Positions 28,285-37,575 of a stretch of 64,000 nt of DNA are shown in pieces. The translations under genes and the position numbers were made by a program. Under the pieces are notes generated by a model, which saw nothing but the letters and a program-made list of their open reading frames with translations, searched no databases and was not told the DNA's origin. Source of the stretch: CAVSVP01 sp963731125 (GTDB lineage: Bacteria > Pseudomonadota > Gammaproteobacteria > Competibacterales > Competibacteraceae); contig CAVSVP010000014.1 in NCBI GenBank assembly GCA_963731125.1, forward strand, positions 45,422 through 109,421, read 5' to 3'. Each line of letters begins with the position of its first letter. Position 1 is the first letter of the stretch.

Positions 28285-28365
28285 TTTCAGGCTGGATGAA
28301 AAATTGCTTTACGAATGTTACAAAGCAGCATTAGGGATAAAAGTTGCAACACAGGGATGAATAAT

Positions 28366-28788
28366 ATGAACAGTGCGCGATCTTACGGGTTTACACTAAT
28401 CGAACTCGTCATTAGTCTGGCCATTGTAGCTATATTAGCTGCCATTGCTTTTCCTGCTTATCAGGATCACGTGCGCAAAGCACGGCGGGCCGACGCCAAG
28501 GCAGCCTTAGTAGAACTGGCTCAGTGGATGGAGCGAAACTACACCGAAGCGCTGCGTTATGACCAAGACAGTAATGGGGGCGCAATTGCACTGCCTTTTA
28601 CAGAAGTGCCCCGCGAGGGTAGCAATAAATACTATGACCTTACTCTAAGCAATTTGACAGCGACTACCTTTAATTTGAATGCTGCTCCTAAAAGTGCACA
28701 GGTCCATGATAAGTGCAAAACGTTGACGCTGACCCACACGGGTTTAAAGGGTACTACCAGCGGCTTGGGCATCGGGGAATGTTGGTAG
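28366..28788 (+). CDS. pilE: Minor pilin PilE (cluster 2)
   Basis: Prepilin (140 aa) with site YGFTLIELVISLAIVAILAAIAFPAY and the PilE body (DHVRKARRADAKAALVELAQWMERNY). Two C-terminal Cys residues form the expected loop. ATG 28366 is preferred over ATG 28357 because AGGGA lies 8 nt upstream. It has 221 bp of upstream space with a repeat, so it may have its own promoter besides the operon message. Confidence 0.9.
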   Translation: MNSARSYGFTLIELVISLAIVAILAAIAFPAYQDHVRKARRADAKAALVELAQWMERNYTEALRYDQDSNGGAIALPFTEVPREGSNKYYDLTLSNLTATTFNLNAAPKSAQVHDKCKTLTLTHTGLKGTTSGLGIGECW

Positions 28789-28839
28789 GCCTGACCGCAT
28801 TCTGCGGATCCCCTGTCGGCTATTAGCTGCAGCTATTTT

Positions 28840-29772
28840 CTAACGCAATTCCCGGGGCAGCGAGAAAACAATATTTTCTTGCTGCCCGCGGCTTTCTTCC
28901 ACGGCGACAGCCCCCAACGCACGCAAGCGGTTGACCACCTCTTGTACTAGCACTTCGGGAGCCGAAGCCCCGGCAGTGACTCCGATATGATAGCGGTCTT
29001 TCGCCCAAGCCGGCTCGATATCCTGAGCGCCGTCAATCAAATAAGCGGTGGTGCCTGCCTTCTCGGCGACCTCTCTTAAGCGGTTGGAGTTAGAGCTATT
29101 GCGCGAACCCACGACCAACAGCAGGTCGCAGCGTTGGGCCAGCTCCCGCACGGCGTCCTGACGGTTTTGGGTGGCATAGCAAATATCATCTTTGCGTGGT
29201 CCCTGAATGGTAGGAAACCGGTTGCGCAGGGACTCGATGATGACTGCCGTATCATCCATGGATAGCGTGGTTTGAGTAACAAAAGCCAAATTGTTCGGGT
29301 TCTTTACCTGAAGGTTCGCAACATTCTCCGGGGTTTCCACGAGATACATGTGCCCGCCATGGCGTTCACTGTATTGACCCATGGTACCTTCCACCTCAGG
29401 ATGACCGCTATGACCGATGAGAATGGCTTCACGACCGGCCTGGCTGTGCTGAATGACTTCCATATGCACTTTGGTCACCAAAGGGCAAGTGGCGTCGAAC
29501 ACCGTTAGAGTCCGCTCTTGGGCTTCCCGGCGTACAGCCTGGGAGACGCCATGGGCACTGAAGATAACCGTAGCTCCATCGGGTACTTCAGCCAACTCTT
29601 CCACAAAGATTGCGCCTTTGGTGCAGAGATCGTGCACCACAAAACGATTGTGTACGACTTCGTGGCGAACGTAAATGGGAGCACCAAATAGCTCTAAGGC
29701 ACGTTCGACAATGGCAATAGCCCGATCCACGCCGGCACAAAAACCACGAGGATTTGCAAGATGTATATGCAT
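28840..29772 (-). CDS. ispH: 4-hydroxy-3-methylbut-2-enyl diphosphate reductase
   Basis: Last enzyme of the MEP isoprenoid pathway (310 aa from ATG 29772), a 4Fe-4S protein forming IPP and DMAPP. Cluster cysteines lie in PRGFCAGVDRAI, FDATCPLVTKVH and DICYATQNRQ; the substrate motif VVGSRNSSNSNRL is present. A TTG at 29787 is an alternative start; neither start has a strong ribosome site. It closes the leftward lspA-ileS-ribF-murJ region, a common order. Confidence 0.94.
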   Translation of the reverse strand: MHIHLANPRGFCAGVDRAIAIVERALELFGAPIYVRHEVVHNRFVVHDLCTKGAIFVEELAEVPDGATVIFSAHGVSQAVRREAQERTLTVFDATCPLVTKVHMEVIQHSQAGREAILIGHSGHPEVEGTMGQYSERHGGHMYLVETPENVANLQVKNPNNLAFVTQTTLSMDDTAVIIESLRNRFPTIQGPRKDDICYATQNRQDAVRELAQRCDLLLVVGSRNSSNSNRLREVAEKAGTTAYLIDGAQDIEPAWAKDRYHIGVTAGASAPEVLVQEVVNRLRALGAVAVEESRGQQENIVFSLPRELR

Positions 29773-29817
29773 AGCTGAATATTGCAATTAATGATTTAAC
29801 CTGGACTTCGGCCATTT

Positions 29818-29923
29818 CCCCCTCGCCCCAACCCTCTCCCACCAGGGGAGAAGGAGTTTAAGAGTTTGACGTTAAAGGACTTATTCCCTCTCTCCTTGAA
29901 GGGGAAAGGGCGAAAGTGAGGGG
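29818..29923. repeat. MITE-like imperfect palindrome, CCCTCTCCC type
   Basis: The 198-bp gap between lspA and ispH contains a C-rich arm (CCCCTCGCCCC, ACCCTCTCCC) at its left and the G-rich complement (AAGGGCGAAAGTGAGGGG) at its right. Together they make a long imperfect palindrome of about 105 bp. Sequences built on CCCTCTCCC/GGGAGAGGG are a widespread non-coding repeat family. No gene lies in it. Confidence 0.55.
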
Positions 29924-29985
29924 TATTTAGGTATTTGATTCGTAAACAATGGCCAAAGTCCGGTTAATATGGGTTGATAGACAGG

Positions 29986-30477
29986 TTATAAATTCGTTCG
30001 GCTAACAGAACGACGCTGAGTTCCGAAAAGACTGTCAATGATCAGCAATGCAGCGCCTATTGTGATGGCCGAATCGGCTATGTTGAATGCTGGCCAAAAC
30101 CACCGTTCATAGTAAAGCTGAATAAAGTCGACAACATGGCCATGCAAAATTCGGTCGATAAGGTTACCCACAGCCCCGCCCAGGACTAGGGCTAAGGCGA
30201 TCGCCAGTCGCGTGTCCCCCCTGTTGAGACGGCCTAACCAAATAACGAGGGCGATACTAATCACCAAAGCCAGGATAAGAAAAAACCACCGCTGCCAACC
30301 ACCGGCATCGGCTAGAAAACTGAAGGCTGCGCCGGTGTTATAGAGTAGGGTTAAGTTAAAAAAAGGCAGTACCGGTAGGGGTTGACTGGGTGTTAGATAA
30401 TACTCTGCCATCCATTTGGTCAATTGATCCAAGACGACAACCAGTCCGCTTAACCATAGCCACCGTAACCCACTCAT
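29986..30477 (-). CDS. lspA: Lipoprotein signal peptidase II
   Basis: Inner-membrane aspartyl protease (163 aa) cutting prolipoprotein signal peptides. Four membrane helices; motifs NTGAAFSF, GGAVGNLIDR and FNIADSAIT supply the two catalytic Asp residues. The start overlaps the ileS stop by one base (ATGA), a pairing seen across gammaproteobacteria. Confidence 0.95.
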   Translation of the reverse strand: MSGLRWLWLSGLVVVLDQLTKWMAEYYLTPSQPLPVLPFFNLTLLYNTGAAFSFLADAGGWQRWFFLILALVISIALVIWLGRLNRGDTRLAIALALVLGGAVGNLIDRILHGHVVDFIQLYYERWFWPAFNIADSAITIGAALLIIDSLFGTQRRSVSRTNL

Positions 30478-33302
30478 CAGGTAAAGCGCCGCTGTTCGCC
30501 GCCGCCCGCCACATTATCCACACAGCGTGCGCAGATATCCAGGTAGTCGGGATGGCTGCCCACATCGTCACGGTGATGCCAGCAGCGCGCGCATTTGGGA
30601 TAGGGGGAAGCGCTGGCCGCAATCCCCAGTGGCTGGCTTGCCGCCTGCGTTGTGGTAGCCCAGTCAGGCTGGGCTGCCGAAGGGTGAACCCGGGCGTAGG
30701 AGGTAATCAGAAAAAACCGCAATTCGTCGTCCAGACGACTCAGGTTATCAAACAACATCCCATCGCAGTACAGATCCACTTCGGCATCCAGAGATGAGCC
30801 AATTTCTCCGGCTATCCGCAGCTTCTCCAGTTCCCTGCTGACCGCCTCGCGTACGGCAATAAGCCGTTCCCAAAATGGGTCCTCGTCTTCTGCAATCAAC
30901 AGCGCTTCGTACCAGGTCTCCAGAAATACCGAAGGACTGCGTTCGCCGGGCATATACCGCCAAATTTCCTCCGCGGTAAAACTGAGGATAGGGGCCAACC
31001 ATCTCACCATAGCCTCCAAAATATGGTACATGGCAGACTGAGCAGAGCGGCGGGCGATGCTATCAGGGGCTGCGGTATACTGGCGGTCCTTGATGATATC
31101 CAGGTAAAGACTGCCCATGTCCACGGAACAGAAGTTATGCACCTTCTGGTAGATCACATGGAACAGGTATTTATCATAGGCATCCTTAATCTGGTCCTGC
31201 AGCTGGCGAGTGCGGTTTACCGCCCACCGGTCCAGCGGTAGCATCTGCTCGGCCGAAAGCAGATATTCGTCAGGGTTGAAACCCGTTAAATTAGCCAGTA
31301 AAAAACGAGCGGTGTTGCGCATACGCCGGTAAGAATCGGCAGTGCGTTTGAGAATTTCATTCGACACGCTCATCTCGCCGCGATAATCAGTGGCCGCCAC
31401 CCATAACCGCAGAATATCAGCGCCCGATGTATTCACGACTTCCTGAGGTGCTACCACATTCCCCCGGGATTTGGACATTTTCATGCCCGCTGCATCTACT
31501 GTGAAGCCATGGGTTAGCAAGCCTTTATAAGGAGCCACTCCGCGCATGGCTACCGAAGCCAGCAGTGATGATTGGAACCAACCGCGGTGCTGATCGGATC
31601 CCTCCAGATACAGATTCGCAGGAAATGTGAGTTCGGGACGATTCTCCAGAATAGAAAAGTGCGTGGTACCGGAATCAAACCACACATCCAGCGTATCAGT
31701 CACTTTGTCATAGGCCTCGGCATCAGGACCCAATAGTTCCGCCGGATCCAACATAAACCAGGCATCGATGCCGGATTGCTCAATGCGCTGAGCGACCTGC
31801 TCCATGAGGGCAATGGTATCAGGATGCAGGGACCCCGTTTGCTTATTCACAAACAGGGTCATAGGTACGCCCCAATAGCGTTGCCGGGAAATACACCAGT
31901 CTGGGCGGTTTTCTACCATCCCCTGAAGGCGAGCGTGACCCCACTCGGGGGTAAAGTGCACTTTGTTGATTTCGGTCAAGGCACGTTTGCGCAGACCGTT
32001 CTGATCCATGCCGATAAACCACTGTGGCGTCGCCCGAAAAATAATAGGAATCTTATGACGCCAGCAGTGGGGATAGCTGTGATTGAACCGGGCGGCATGC
32101 AGCAGGTTACCATGGGCTTTCAGTGCTTCCACCACGGAATCATTGGCGGCGAAGACATGCTGGCCGGCGAAAAGGGCAATTTCCGCAAGAAATTTGCCAT
32201 CCGGACCAACAGGATTATCCACAGGCAAGTCATAGCGGGTGCCTATGACATAATCCTCCTGGCCATGGGCAGGAGCGGTATGCACGGCTCCCGTGCCACC
32301 GGCTTCCGCAGTGACATGATCGCCTAAAATGATGGGAACTTCCCGGTCGTAAAAGGGGTGCTGTAGAATAATGCCCTCCAAGTCGCGGCCGCGGCAGTAG
32401 GCGATAACCTGGTACTGCTCGATTTCCCAGCGCAGCATGGTATCTTTGAGCAGAGCATCAGCGATTAGCAGGCGCTCACGGCCGTGAGCGGTTTGCGCCT
32501 GAATCACGACGTAGTCTAATTCGGGATTGAGTGCGACTGCCTGATTGGCCGGCAGGGTCCACGGAGTAGTAGTCCAGATCACTACCGATAACGGACCCTG
32601 GCCCTCATGTCCTGCCACATGTCGACAACGGGCCAGCAGGGCTGCTTCGTCCACCGCGACAAAGCGGACATCAATGGCGAGAGAGCTAATGTTTTGATAT
32701 TCCACCTCAGCTTCTGCCAGAGCGGAACCGCAGTCAGTGCACCAATGCACCGGTTTGAAACCCCGATGTAAGTGACCATTGGCGATAATCCGGGCCAATG
32801 CCCGGACAATATCCGCCTCGGTACGAGCGTGCATCGTTAAGTAAGGATGGTCCCAGTCTCCCAGCACGCCCAGTCGCTTAAAATCATCGCGTTGTCTGTC
32901 CACTTGCCGAGCGGCAAACTTACGGCATTCATCACGAAATGTCTGCGCGTCTACTTTGACTCCCACTTTACCCACTTTTTTTTCTACCATCTGCTCGATA
33001 GGGAGGCCGTGGCAGTCCCAGCCGGGCACATAAGGCGTGTCGAAGCCGCTTAATGAACGGGACTTGACGATAATATCCTTCAATACCTTATTAACTGCAT
33101 GGCCGATGTGAATCACGCCATTGGCATAGGGGGGACCATCATGCAAAATGAACTTAGGACGCCCGGCAAAAAACTGGCGCTGCTTGGCGTAAAGATTTAA
33201 TTCCTGCCAAAAACGCAGCATTTCAGGCTCGCGCTGAGCAAGGTTAGCCTTCATGGGAAAGGCGGTGCGAGGAAGATTTAAAGTATCTTTATAGTCAGCC
33301 AC
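30477..33302 (-). CDS. ileS: Isoleucyl-tRNA synthetase
   Basis: Class I tRNA synthetase (941 aa) charging tRNA-Ile. HIGH motif appears as GVIHIGHAV, KMSKS as MKMSKSRGN, and a C-terminal zinc site as CARCWHHRDD...CARCVDN. The GTG start at 33302 is preferred: CGAGG lies 6 nt upstream and the protein then begins VADYKDTLNLP as family members do. The frame is open 17 codons further. Confidence 0.95.
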   Translation of the reverse strand: MADYKDTLNLPRTAFPMKANLAQREPEMLRFWQELNLYAKQRQFFAGRPKFILHDGPPYANGVIHIGHAVNKVLKDIIVKSRSLSGFDTPYVPGWDCHGLPIEQMVEKKVGKVGVKVDAQTFRDECRKFAARQVDRQRDDFKRLGVLGDWDHPYLTMHARTEADIVRALARIIANGHLHRGFKPVHWCTDCGSALAEAEVEYQNISSLAIDVRFVAVDEAALLARCRHVAGHEGQGPLSVVIWTTTPWTLPANQAVALNPELDYVVIQAQTAHGRERLLIADALLKDTMLRWEIEQYQVIAYCRGRDLEGIILQHPFYDREVPIILGDHVTAEAGGTGAVHTAPAHGQEDYVIGTRYDLPVDNPVGPDGKFLAEIALFAGQHVFAANDSVVEALKAHGNLLHAARFNHSYPHCWRHKIPIIFRATPQWFIGMDQNGLRKRALTEINKVHFTPEWGHARLQGMVENRPDWCISRQRYWGVPMTLFVNKQTGSLHPDTIALMEQVAQRIEQSGIDAWFMLDPAELLGPDAEAYDKVTDTLDVWFDSGTTHFSILENRPELTFPANLYLEGSDQHRGWFQSSLLASVAMRGVAPYKGLLTHGFTVDAAGMKMSKSRGNVVAPQEVVNTSGADILRLWVAATDYRGEMSVSNEILKRTADSYRRMRNTARFLLANLTGFNPDEYLLSAEQMLPLDRWAVNRTRQLQDQIKDAYDKYLFHVIYQKVHNFCSVDMGSLYLDIIKDRQYTAAPDSIARRSAQSAMYHILEAMVRWLAPILSFTAEEIWRYMPGERSPSVFLETWYEALLIAEDEDPFWERLIAVREAVSRELEKLRIAGEIGSSLDAEVDLYCDGMLFDNLSRLDDELRFFLITSYARVHPSAAQPDWATTTQAASQPLGIAASASPYPKCARCWHHRDDVGSHPDYLDICARCVDNVAGGGEQRRFT

Positions 33303-33362
33303 GATTAACCTCGGGTAAAGCTCACTGTGCAGAGTAGCGGTAAGGCAGTCCAAGAAAAGAAT

Positions 33363-34319
33363 TTAGTCATGGTGGACCATGCTAGCCGGTAAATGTTCTA
33401 CAAAATACGCCCGAGCTTGACTGGCATCCTGAACAATTTGCTGACGTAAGGCTTCCAAAGACTCGAAGCGCCATTCAGGACGCAAATGATGCAGAAAATC
33501 CACTTGTACATGGTAGCCATAGATATCCTTTTGGAAATCAAAAAGATGCACTTCCAACTGATCGCGAGTTCCGTTAACCGTGGGGCGCCGGCCAACATTA
33601 GCGACGCCGGGCAGGGGAGTTGCAGCTACACCATGGACGAGCACCGCATAGACGCCGGATAAAGGGGTAATCCGTCGATGTAGATGAATATTTGCGGTGG
33701 GAAATCCTAAGTTCCGACCCCGTTTATCACCATGGGCAACCCGGCCACACATGGCGTAAGAACGCCCGAGCAATTGTCCGGCCAGGCTGAATTCACCCTG
33801 AACCAAGGCTTGCCGAACCCGGGTGCTACTGACCCGTGTGCCAGCGAAGATATAACTGTGCGTGTTGGCGACCTGAAAACCATGTTGTTCTCCGCTTTGG
33901 CGGAGCAGTTCAAAGTTGCCTGAGCGACCGTGCCCAAAGCGGAAATCATCTCCCACGACCAAATAGCGAATACCCAATTGCCGCACGAGTAACTCTTGAA
34001 TAAAGGTCTGCGCCGGCGTTGCCGCTAGCTGGTGATCGAATTTGAGGCAGAGCACGCGCTCCACACCCTGCTCGGTAAGCGCCAACAGCTTTTCCCGCAG
34101 GCGCGTCAGACGAGCCGGTGCCGCGCCGGGGGCAAAAAATTCCTGGGGTTGCGGTTCGAAGGTAATGACCACCCGTGGCAACCGGAATAGAGCAGCTTTC
34201 TCCGCCAACTGCAGAAGCACGGCTTGATGTCCGAGGTGAACGCCATCGAAATTGCCAATGGTAGCGACGCAACCATAATGACGGTGGCGGAGATTGTGCT
34301 GACCGCGTATGAATTCCAT
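33363..34319 (-). CDS. ribF: Bifunctional riboflavin kinase / FAD synthetase
   Basis: Makes FMN and FAD from riboflavin (318 aa). The N-terminal adenylyltransferase domain has TIGNFDGVHLGHQ and the later STRVRQAL; the C-terminal kinase domain has GRNLGFPTANI and GVYAVLV. It precedes ileS by 60 bp in the leftward operon. Intact. Confidence 0.95.
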   Translation of the reverse strand: MEFIRGQHNLRHRHYGCVATIGNFDGVHLGHQAVLLQLAEKAALFRLPRVVITFEPQPQEFFAPGAAPARLTRLREKLLALTEQGVERVLCLKFDHQLAATPAQTFIQELLVRQLGIRYLVVGDDFRFGHGRSGNFELLRQSGEQHGFQVANTHSYIFAGTRVSSTRVRQALVQGEFSLAGQLLGRSYAMCGRVAHGDKRGRNLGFPTANIHLHRRITPLSGVYAVLVHGVAATPLPGVANVGRRPTVNGTRDQLEVHLFDFQKDIYGYHVQVDFLHHLRPEWRFESLEALRQQIVQDASQARAYFVEHLPASMVHHD

Positions 34320-34384
34320 GCTGCTAGAGGGATATCATTAAAAGGGTAAACAAACTTAAAATTATAATGAATTTTTAAGGATTT

Positions 34385-35917
34385 TTACATCTTGAGGTGA
34401 GCAGGGCGAATGCCGACGAGCAGAGCACTTAGAATATAAGTCAGCAAGCCTCCCACTACCAGCCATGTTAGATGAAATAGACGTGTTCTAGCGTCTGCCT
34501 CCAACCAATCCGATAGCTCACCCACGCTGAGCCATAACACCAGACCCATGCACAGATTAGCAATGCCAAGTTGAGTTAAGAAGCGTAGCCAGCCTGGAGA
34601 GGGACGGTAAACATGATGACGCTGCAAATGACGGTAGAGTAAGGCGGCATTGAGATAGGAAGACAAGGAAGTCGCTAAGGCAAGGCCTACGTGAGCTAGC
34701 GGAAAGACAAGAATAACATTAAGGATCATGTTGGTTACCATGGCGGTGATACCAAAGCGTACTGGGGTGCGGGTATCTTGGCGCGCATAAAAGCCCGGAG
34801 CCAATACCTTAATTAACATAAATGCTAGCAATCCCAGGGAATAGGCCATGAGACTGCGGCTAGCCATGCGCACATCGTGGGCTTCGAATTGGCCGTATTG
34901 AAATAAAGCCGAGAGTAGCGAACCGGCTAGAATGATTAGCGCTACGGTGGCCGGAACGCCGATAAGCAGTGTCCAGCGCAGGGCCCAGTCCAAAGTTCGG
35001 GAAAATTCCTCAGCCGAAGCCGCCGCATGTTTTTGGGACAGGCTGGGCAAAATGACCACTCCGAGCGTGACTCCGAATAATCCTAAGGGAAATTCTACCA
35101 GCCGGTCGGAATAATACAGCCAGCTTACGCTCCCGGTTACCAGAAAAGAGGCCAGTAAGGTATTAATCAAAAGATTAATTTGTGCCACTGAGGAGCCAAA
35201 TAAGGTGGGAAGCATTAACCGGAGGATTCTTTGCACTCCCGCAGAGCGCCAACCCCAGCGAGGTCTGGGCAGCAATTGCAGGGTGTTTAAATAGGGAAGC
35301 TGAAACAGCAACTGGCTTAACCCTGCTGCCAGCACCGCCCAGGCCAGCGCCATGATAGGTTCCTCAAGATAGGGTGCCAGCCAAAGGGCGGCTGCAATCA
35401 TACTGATATTCAATAATACCGGGGTCAACGCGGGCACAGCAAAACGCCCGAAGCTGTTGAGCACGCCGCCGGCGAAACCGGTCAGAGAAATAAAAAACAG
35501 ATAGGGAAAAGTGAGACGCAACATGACCACGGTCAGGTCGTATTTGTCCTGATCCGCCGTAAACCCGGGAGCAAATAACCAAATCAACAAAGGTGCCGCC
35601 GCCACTCCCGTGGCGGTTACCGCAAACAGCACAATGCCCAGCGTGCCGGCAACTTCATCCACCAGCACTTGTAACTGTTGATGGTCCCGTTTTATCTTGT
35701 ATTCTGAAAACACGGGTACAAACGCCAAGGAAAAACCGCCTTCCGCGAACAGCCGCCGCAGCAGGTTGGGAATCCTAAAGGCAACGAAAAAGGCGTCGGT
35801 TGCCGCACCGGCCCCAAATAGCTGGGCGCAAACCATATCCCGAAGGAATCCCAGGATTCGGGAGATAAACGTCATACTACCGACAATGCCTGAAGATTTT
35901 AAAAGCGCCTTGCTCAT
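34385..35917 (-). CDS. murJ: Lipid II flippase MurJ
   Basis: Polytopic membrane protein (510 aa, about 14 helices) moving lipid II across the inner membrane. The start MSKALLKSSGIVGSMTFISRILG is diagnostic; ATG 35917 is chosen because homologues begin there, although no strong ribosome site is visible. The frame stays open to 36004. Divergent from rpsT, as is usual in gammaproteobacteria. Confidence 0.93.
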   Translation of the reverse strand: MSKALLKSSGIVGSMTFISRILGFLRDMVCAQLFGAGAATDAFFVAFRIPNLLRRLFAEGGFSLAFVPVFSEYKIKRDHQQLQVLVDEVAGTLGIVLFAVTATGVAAAPLLIWLFAPGFTADQDKYDLTVVMLRLTFPYLFFISLTGFAGGVLNSFGRFAVPALTPVLLNISMIAAALWLAPYLEEPIMALAWAVLAAGLSQLLFQLPYLNTLQLLPRPRWGWRSAGVQRILRLMLPTLFGSSVAQINLLINTLLASFLVTGSVSWLYYSDRLVEFPLGLFGVTLGVVILPSLSQKHAAASAEEFSRTLDWALRWTLLIGVPATVALIILAGSLLSALFQYGQFEAHDVRMASRSLMAYSLGLLAFMLIKVLAPGFYARQDTRTPVRFGITAMVTNMILNVILVFPLAHVGLALATSLSSYLNAALLYRHLQRHHVYRPSPGWLRFLTQLGIANLCMGLVLWLSVGELSDWLEADARTRLFHLTWLVVGGLLTYILSALLVGIRPAHLKM

Positions 35918-35972
35918 GATAAAGTGCGCCGCAGGTAATTGCTGAGTAAACTGCAGGGGAGTTTTACTGGAA

Positions 35973-36000
35973 TTGACTTTTCTTATAAAGTGATTATCAT
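35973..36000 (+). promoter_or_regulatory. Predicted sigma70 promoter for rpsT
   Basis: TTGACT (35973-35978) and TATCAT (35995-36000) are separated by 16 bp, close to the sigma70 consensus. Transcription would begin near 36007 and give a leader of about 68 nt before rpsT. Confidence 0.5.
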
Positions 36001-36074
36001 TCAAAAGTTTTTAGTAAATGTTCTTTGCTCCCAGTGGGTGCAGTGGTCAAATCAACCAATACAGGATTATAACC

Positions 36075-36344
36075 TTGGCTAATTCTTCTCAGGCAAGAAA
36101 ACGCGTTCGTCAAGCAGAAAAAAGGCGTCAGCATAACGCGAGTATTCGTTCGGCGATGCGCACCCATGTAAAAAAGGTGGTAAAAGCCATCGCGGCAGGT
36201 GACAAAGCGCAGGCAGAAGCGGCTTACCAAGCTGCTGTTCCCATCATCGACCGTAGCGCAGGTAAGGGCATTATTCATGGTAACAAGGCCGCCCGTCACA
36301 AGAACCGTTTGAGTAGTCATATTCGCAATATGCAGGCTGAATAG
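36075..36344 (+). CDS. rpsT: 30S ribosomal protein S20
   Basis: Small-subunit protein (89 aa) beginning ANSSQARKRVRQAEKRRQHN after the start residue. The start codon is TTG at 36075, since all family similarity begins there and no ATG fits. E. coli rpsT also uses UUG, which is tied to autogenous control of S20 synthesis. CAGGA lies about 9 nt upstream. Confidence 0.94.
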   Translation: MANSSQARKRVRQAEKRRQHNASIRSAMRTHVKKVVKAIAAGDKAQAEAAYQAAVPIIDRSAGKGIIHGNKAARHKNRLSSHIRNMQAE

Positions 36345-36422
36345 GTTTTCGGCAAGTCCGATAAGATTTCAGCGGGGCCTTGCGATGGTCCAATGGAATC
36401 TTCGGTCGGTGCGTTAGCTGCG

Positions 36423-37550
36423 CTAAAACACGACCAGATTGTCCCGATGAATCAGCTCGGGTTCATCCACATAACCGAGCATTGCTTCGATCTGCTGGGA
36501 AGGTTTGCCGATAATTTTTACCGTTTCAGCGGCGTTGTAGTTGACCAGTCCGCGCCCTATTTCCACGCCATCCGGACTCACACAGGCGACCAGCTCCCCT
36601 CTCGAAAACCGCCCTTCCACACCGGTGACGCCAACCGGTAGTAAACTGCTGCCGGACGCTTTCAGAACACGTGCTGCGCCGGTATCAAGATAAAGCCGCC
36701 CGCGTACCTGCAGTTGCCCCGCCAACCATTGTTTGCGAGCCGCCATCGGACTCTGGCTGGGACGCAACAGTGTACCGAGTGCTTCTCCTGTTGCGATACG
36801 CAGCAGCGCGTCCGGTTCCCGTCCCCAGGCGACCAGAGTAAATGCGCCGGAACGCGCTGCTTTGGCCGCTGCTCTTACTTTGGTGAGCATGCCCCCTTGT
36901 CCTAGGCCACCCGCGCCACCGGCCATCAACTCCAATTCCGGATCGCCGGCTTGAGCATCCCTCAGTAAACAGGCATCGGAAAACCGGCGTGGATCCCGGT
37001 CGTACATGCCTTTCTGATCAGTGAGAATCACATAGAGTTCGGCTTCTACCAAATTGGCGACTAAGGCACCTAAGGTATCGTTGTCGCCAAAGCGGATCTT
37101 CTCAAACGCGACTGTGTCGTTTTCATTGATCACAGGAATCACGTTTAACTTTAGTAAGGTAGCCAACGTTCTGCGAACATTCAGATAGCGTTTCCGGTCG
37201 GCGGCGTCTTCATGGGTGAGAAGTACTTGGGCAGTGCGAATGCCGTGACGCTGGAACTGCGACTCATAGGCTTGGACTAAACCCATCTGTCCTACCGCTG
37301 CTGCTGCCTGCAACTCATAAAGTGCATGGGGTCGTTGACGCCATCCCAGCCGCCTGATGCCCTCGGCGACTGCGCCGGAAGACACTAAAAGCAACTGCTT
37401 GCCCTGTTGATGCAGAGTTGCCATTTGTTCCACCCAGGTGCCGATGGCTTGGCTATCCAGACCGCGTCCTTCGTTGGTAATCATGGCGCTGCCGATCTTA
37501 ATAATCCAGCGCCGGGATTGCCCCAACTCCCGCCGGCTCTTACTGAACAT
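36423..37550 (-). CDS. proB: Glutamate 5-kinase
   Basis: First step of proline synthesis (375 aa). The amino acid kinase domain has IIKIGSAMI, LLVSSGAVAEG, and NENDTVAF; a C-terminal PUA domain follows. ATG 37550 is chosen because GAGG lies 5 nt upstream; the open frame to 37634 overlaps obgE and lacks similarity. It follows obgE by 25 bp, a common gammaproteobacterial arrangement. Confidence 0.94.
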   Translation of the reverse strand: MFSKSRRELGQSRRWIIKIGSAMITNEGRGLDSQAIGTWVEQMATLHQQGKQLLLVSSGAVAEGIRRLGWRQRPHALYELQAAAAVGQMGLVQAYESQFQRHGIRTAQVLLTHEDAADRKRYLNVRRTLATLLKLNVIPVINENDTVAFEKIRFGDNDTLGALVANLVEAELYVILTDQKGMYDRDPRRFSDACLLRDAQAGDPELELMAGGAGGLGQGGMLTKVRAAAKAARSGAFTLVAWGREPDALLRIATGEALGTLLRPSQSPMAARKQWLAGQLQVRGRLYLDTGAARVLKASGSSLLPVGVTGVEGRFSRGELVACVSPDGVEIGRGLVNYNAAETVKIIGKPSQQIEAMLGYVDEPELIHRDNLVVF

Positions 37551-37575
37551 AGCTACCTCTGAAGAAAATACACCG

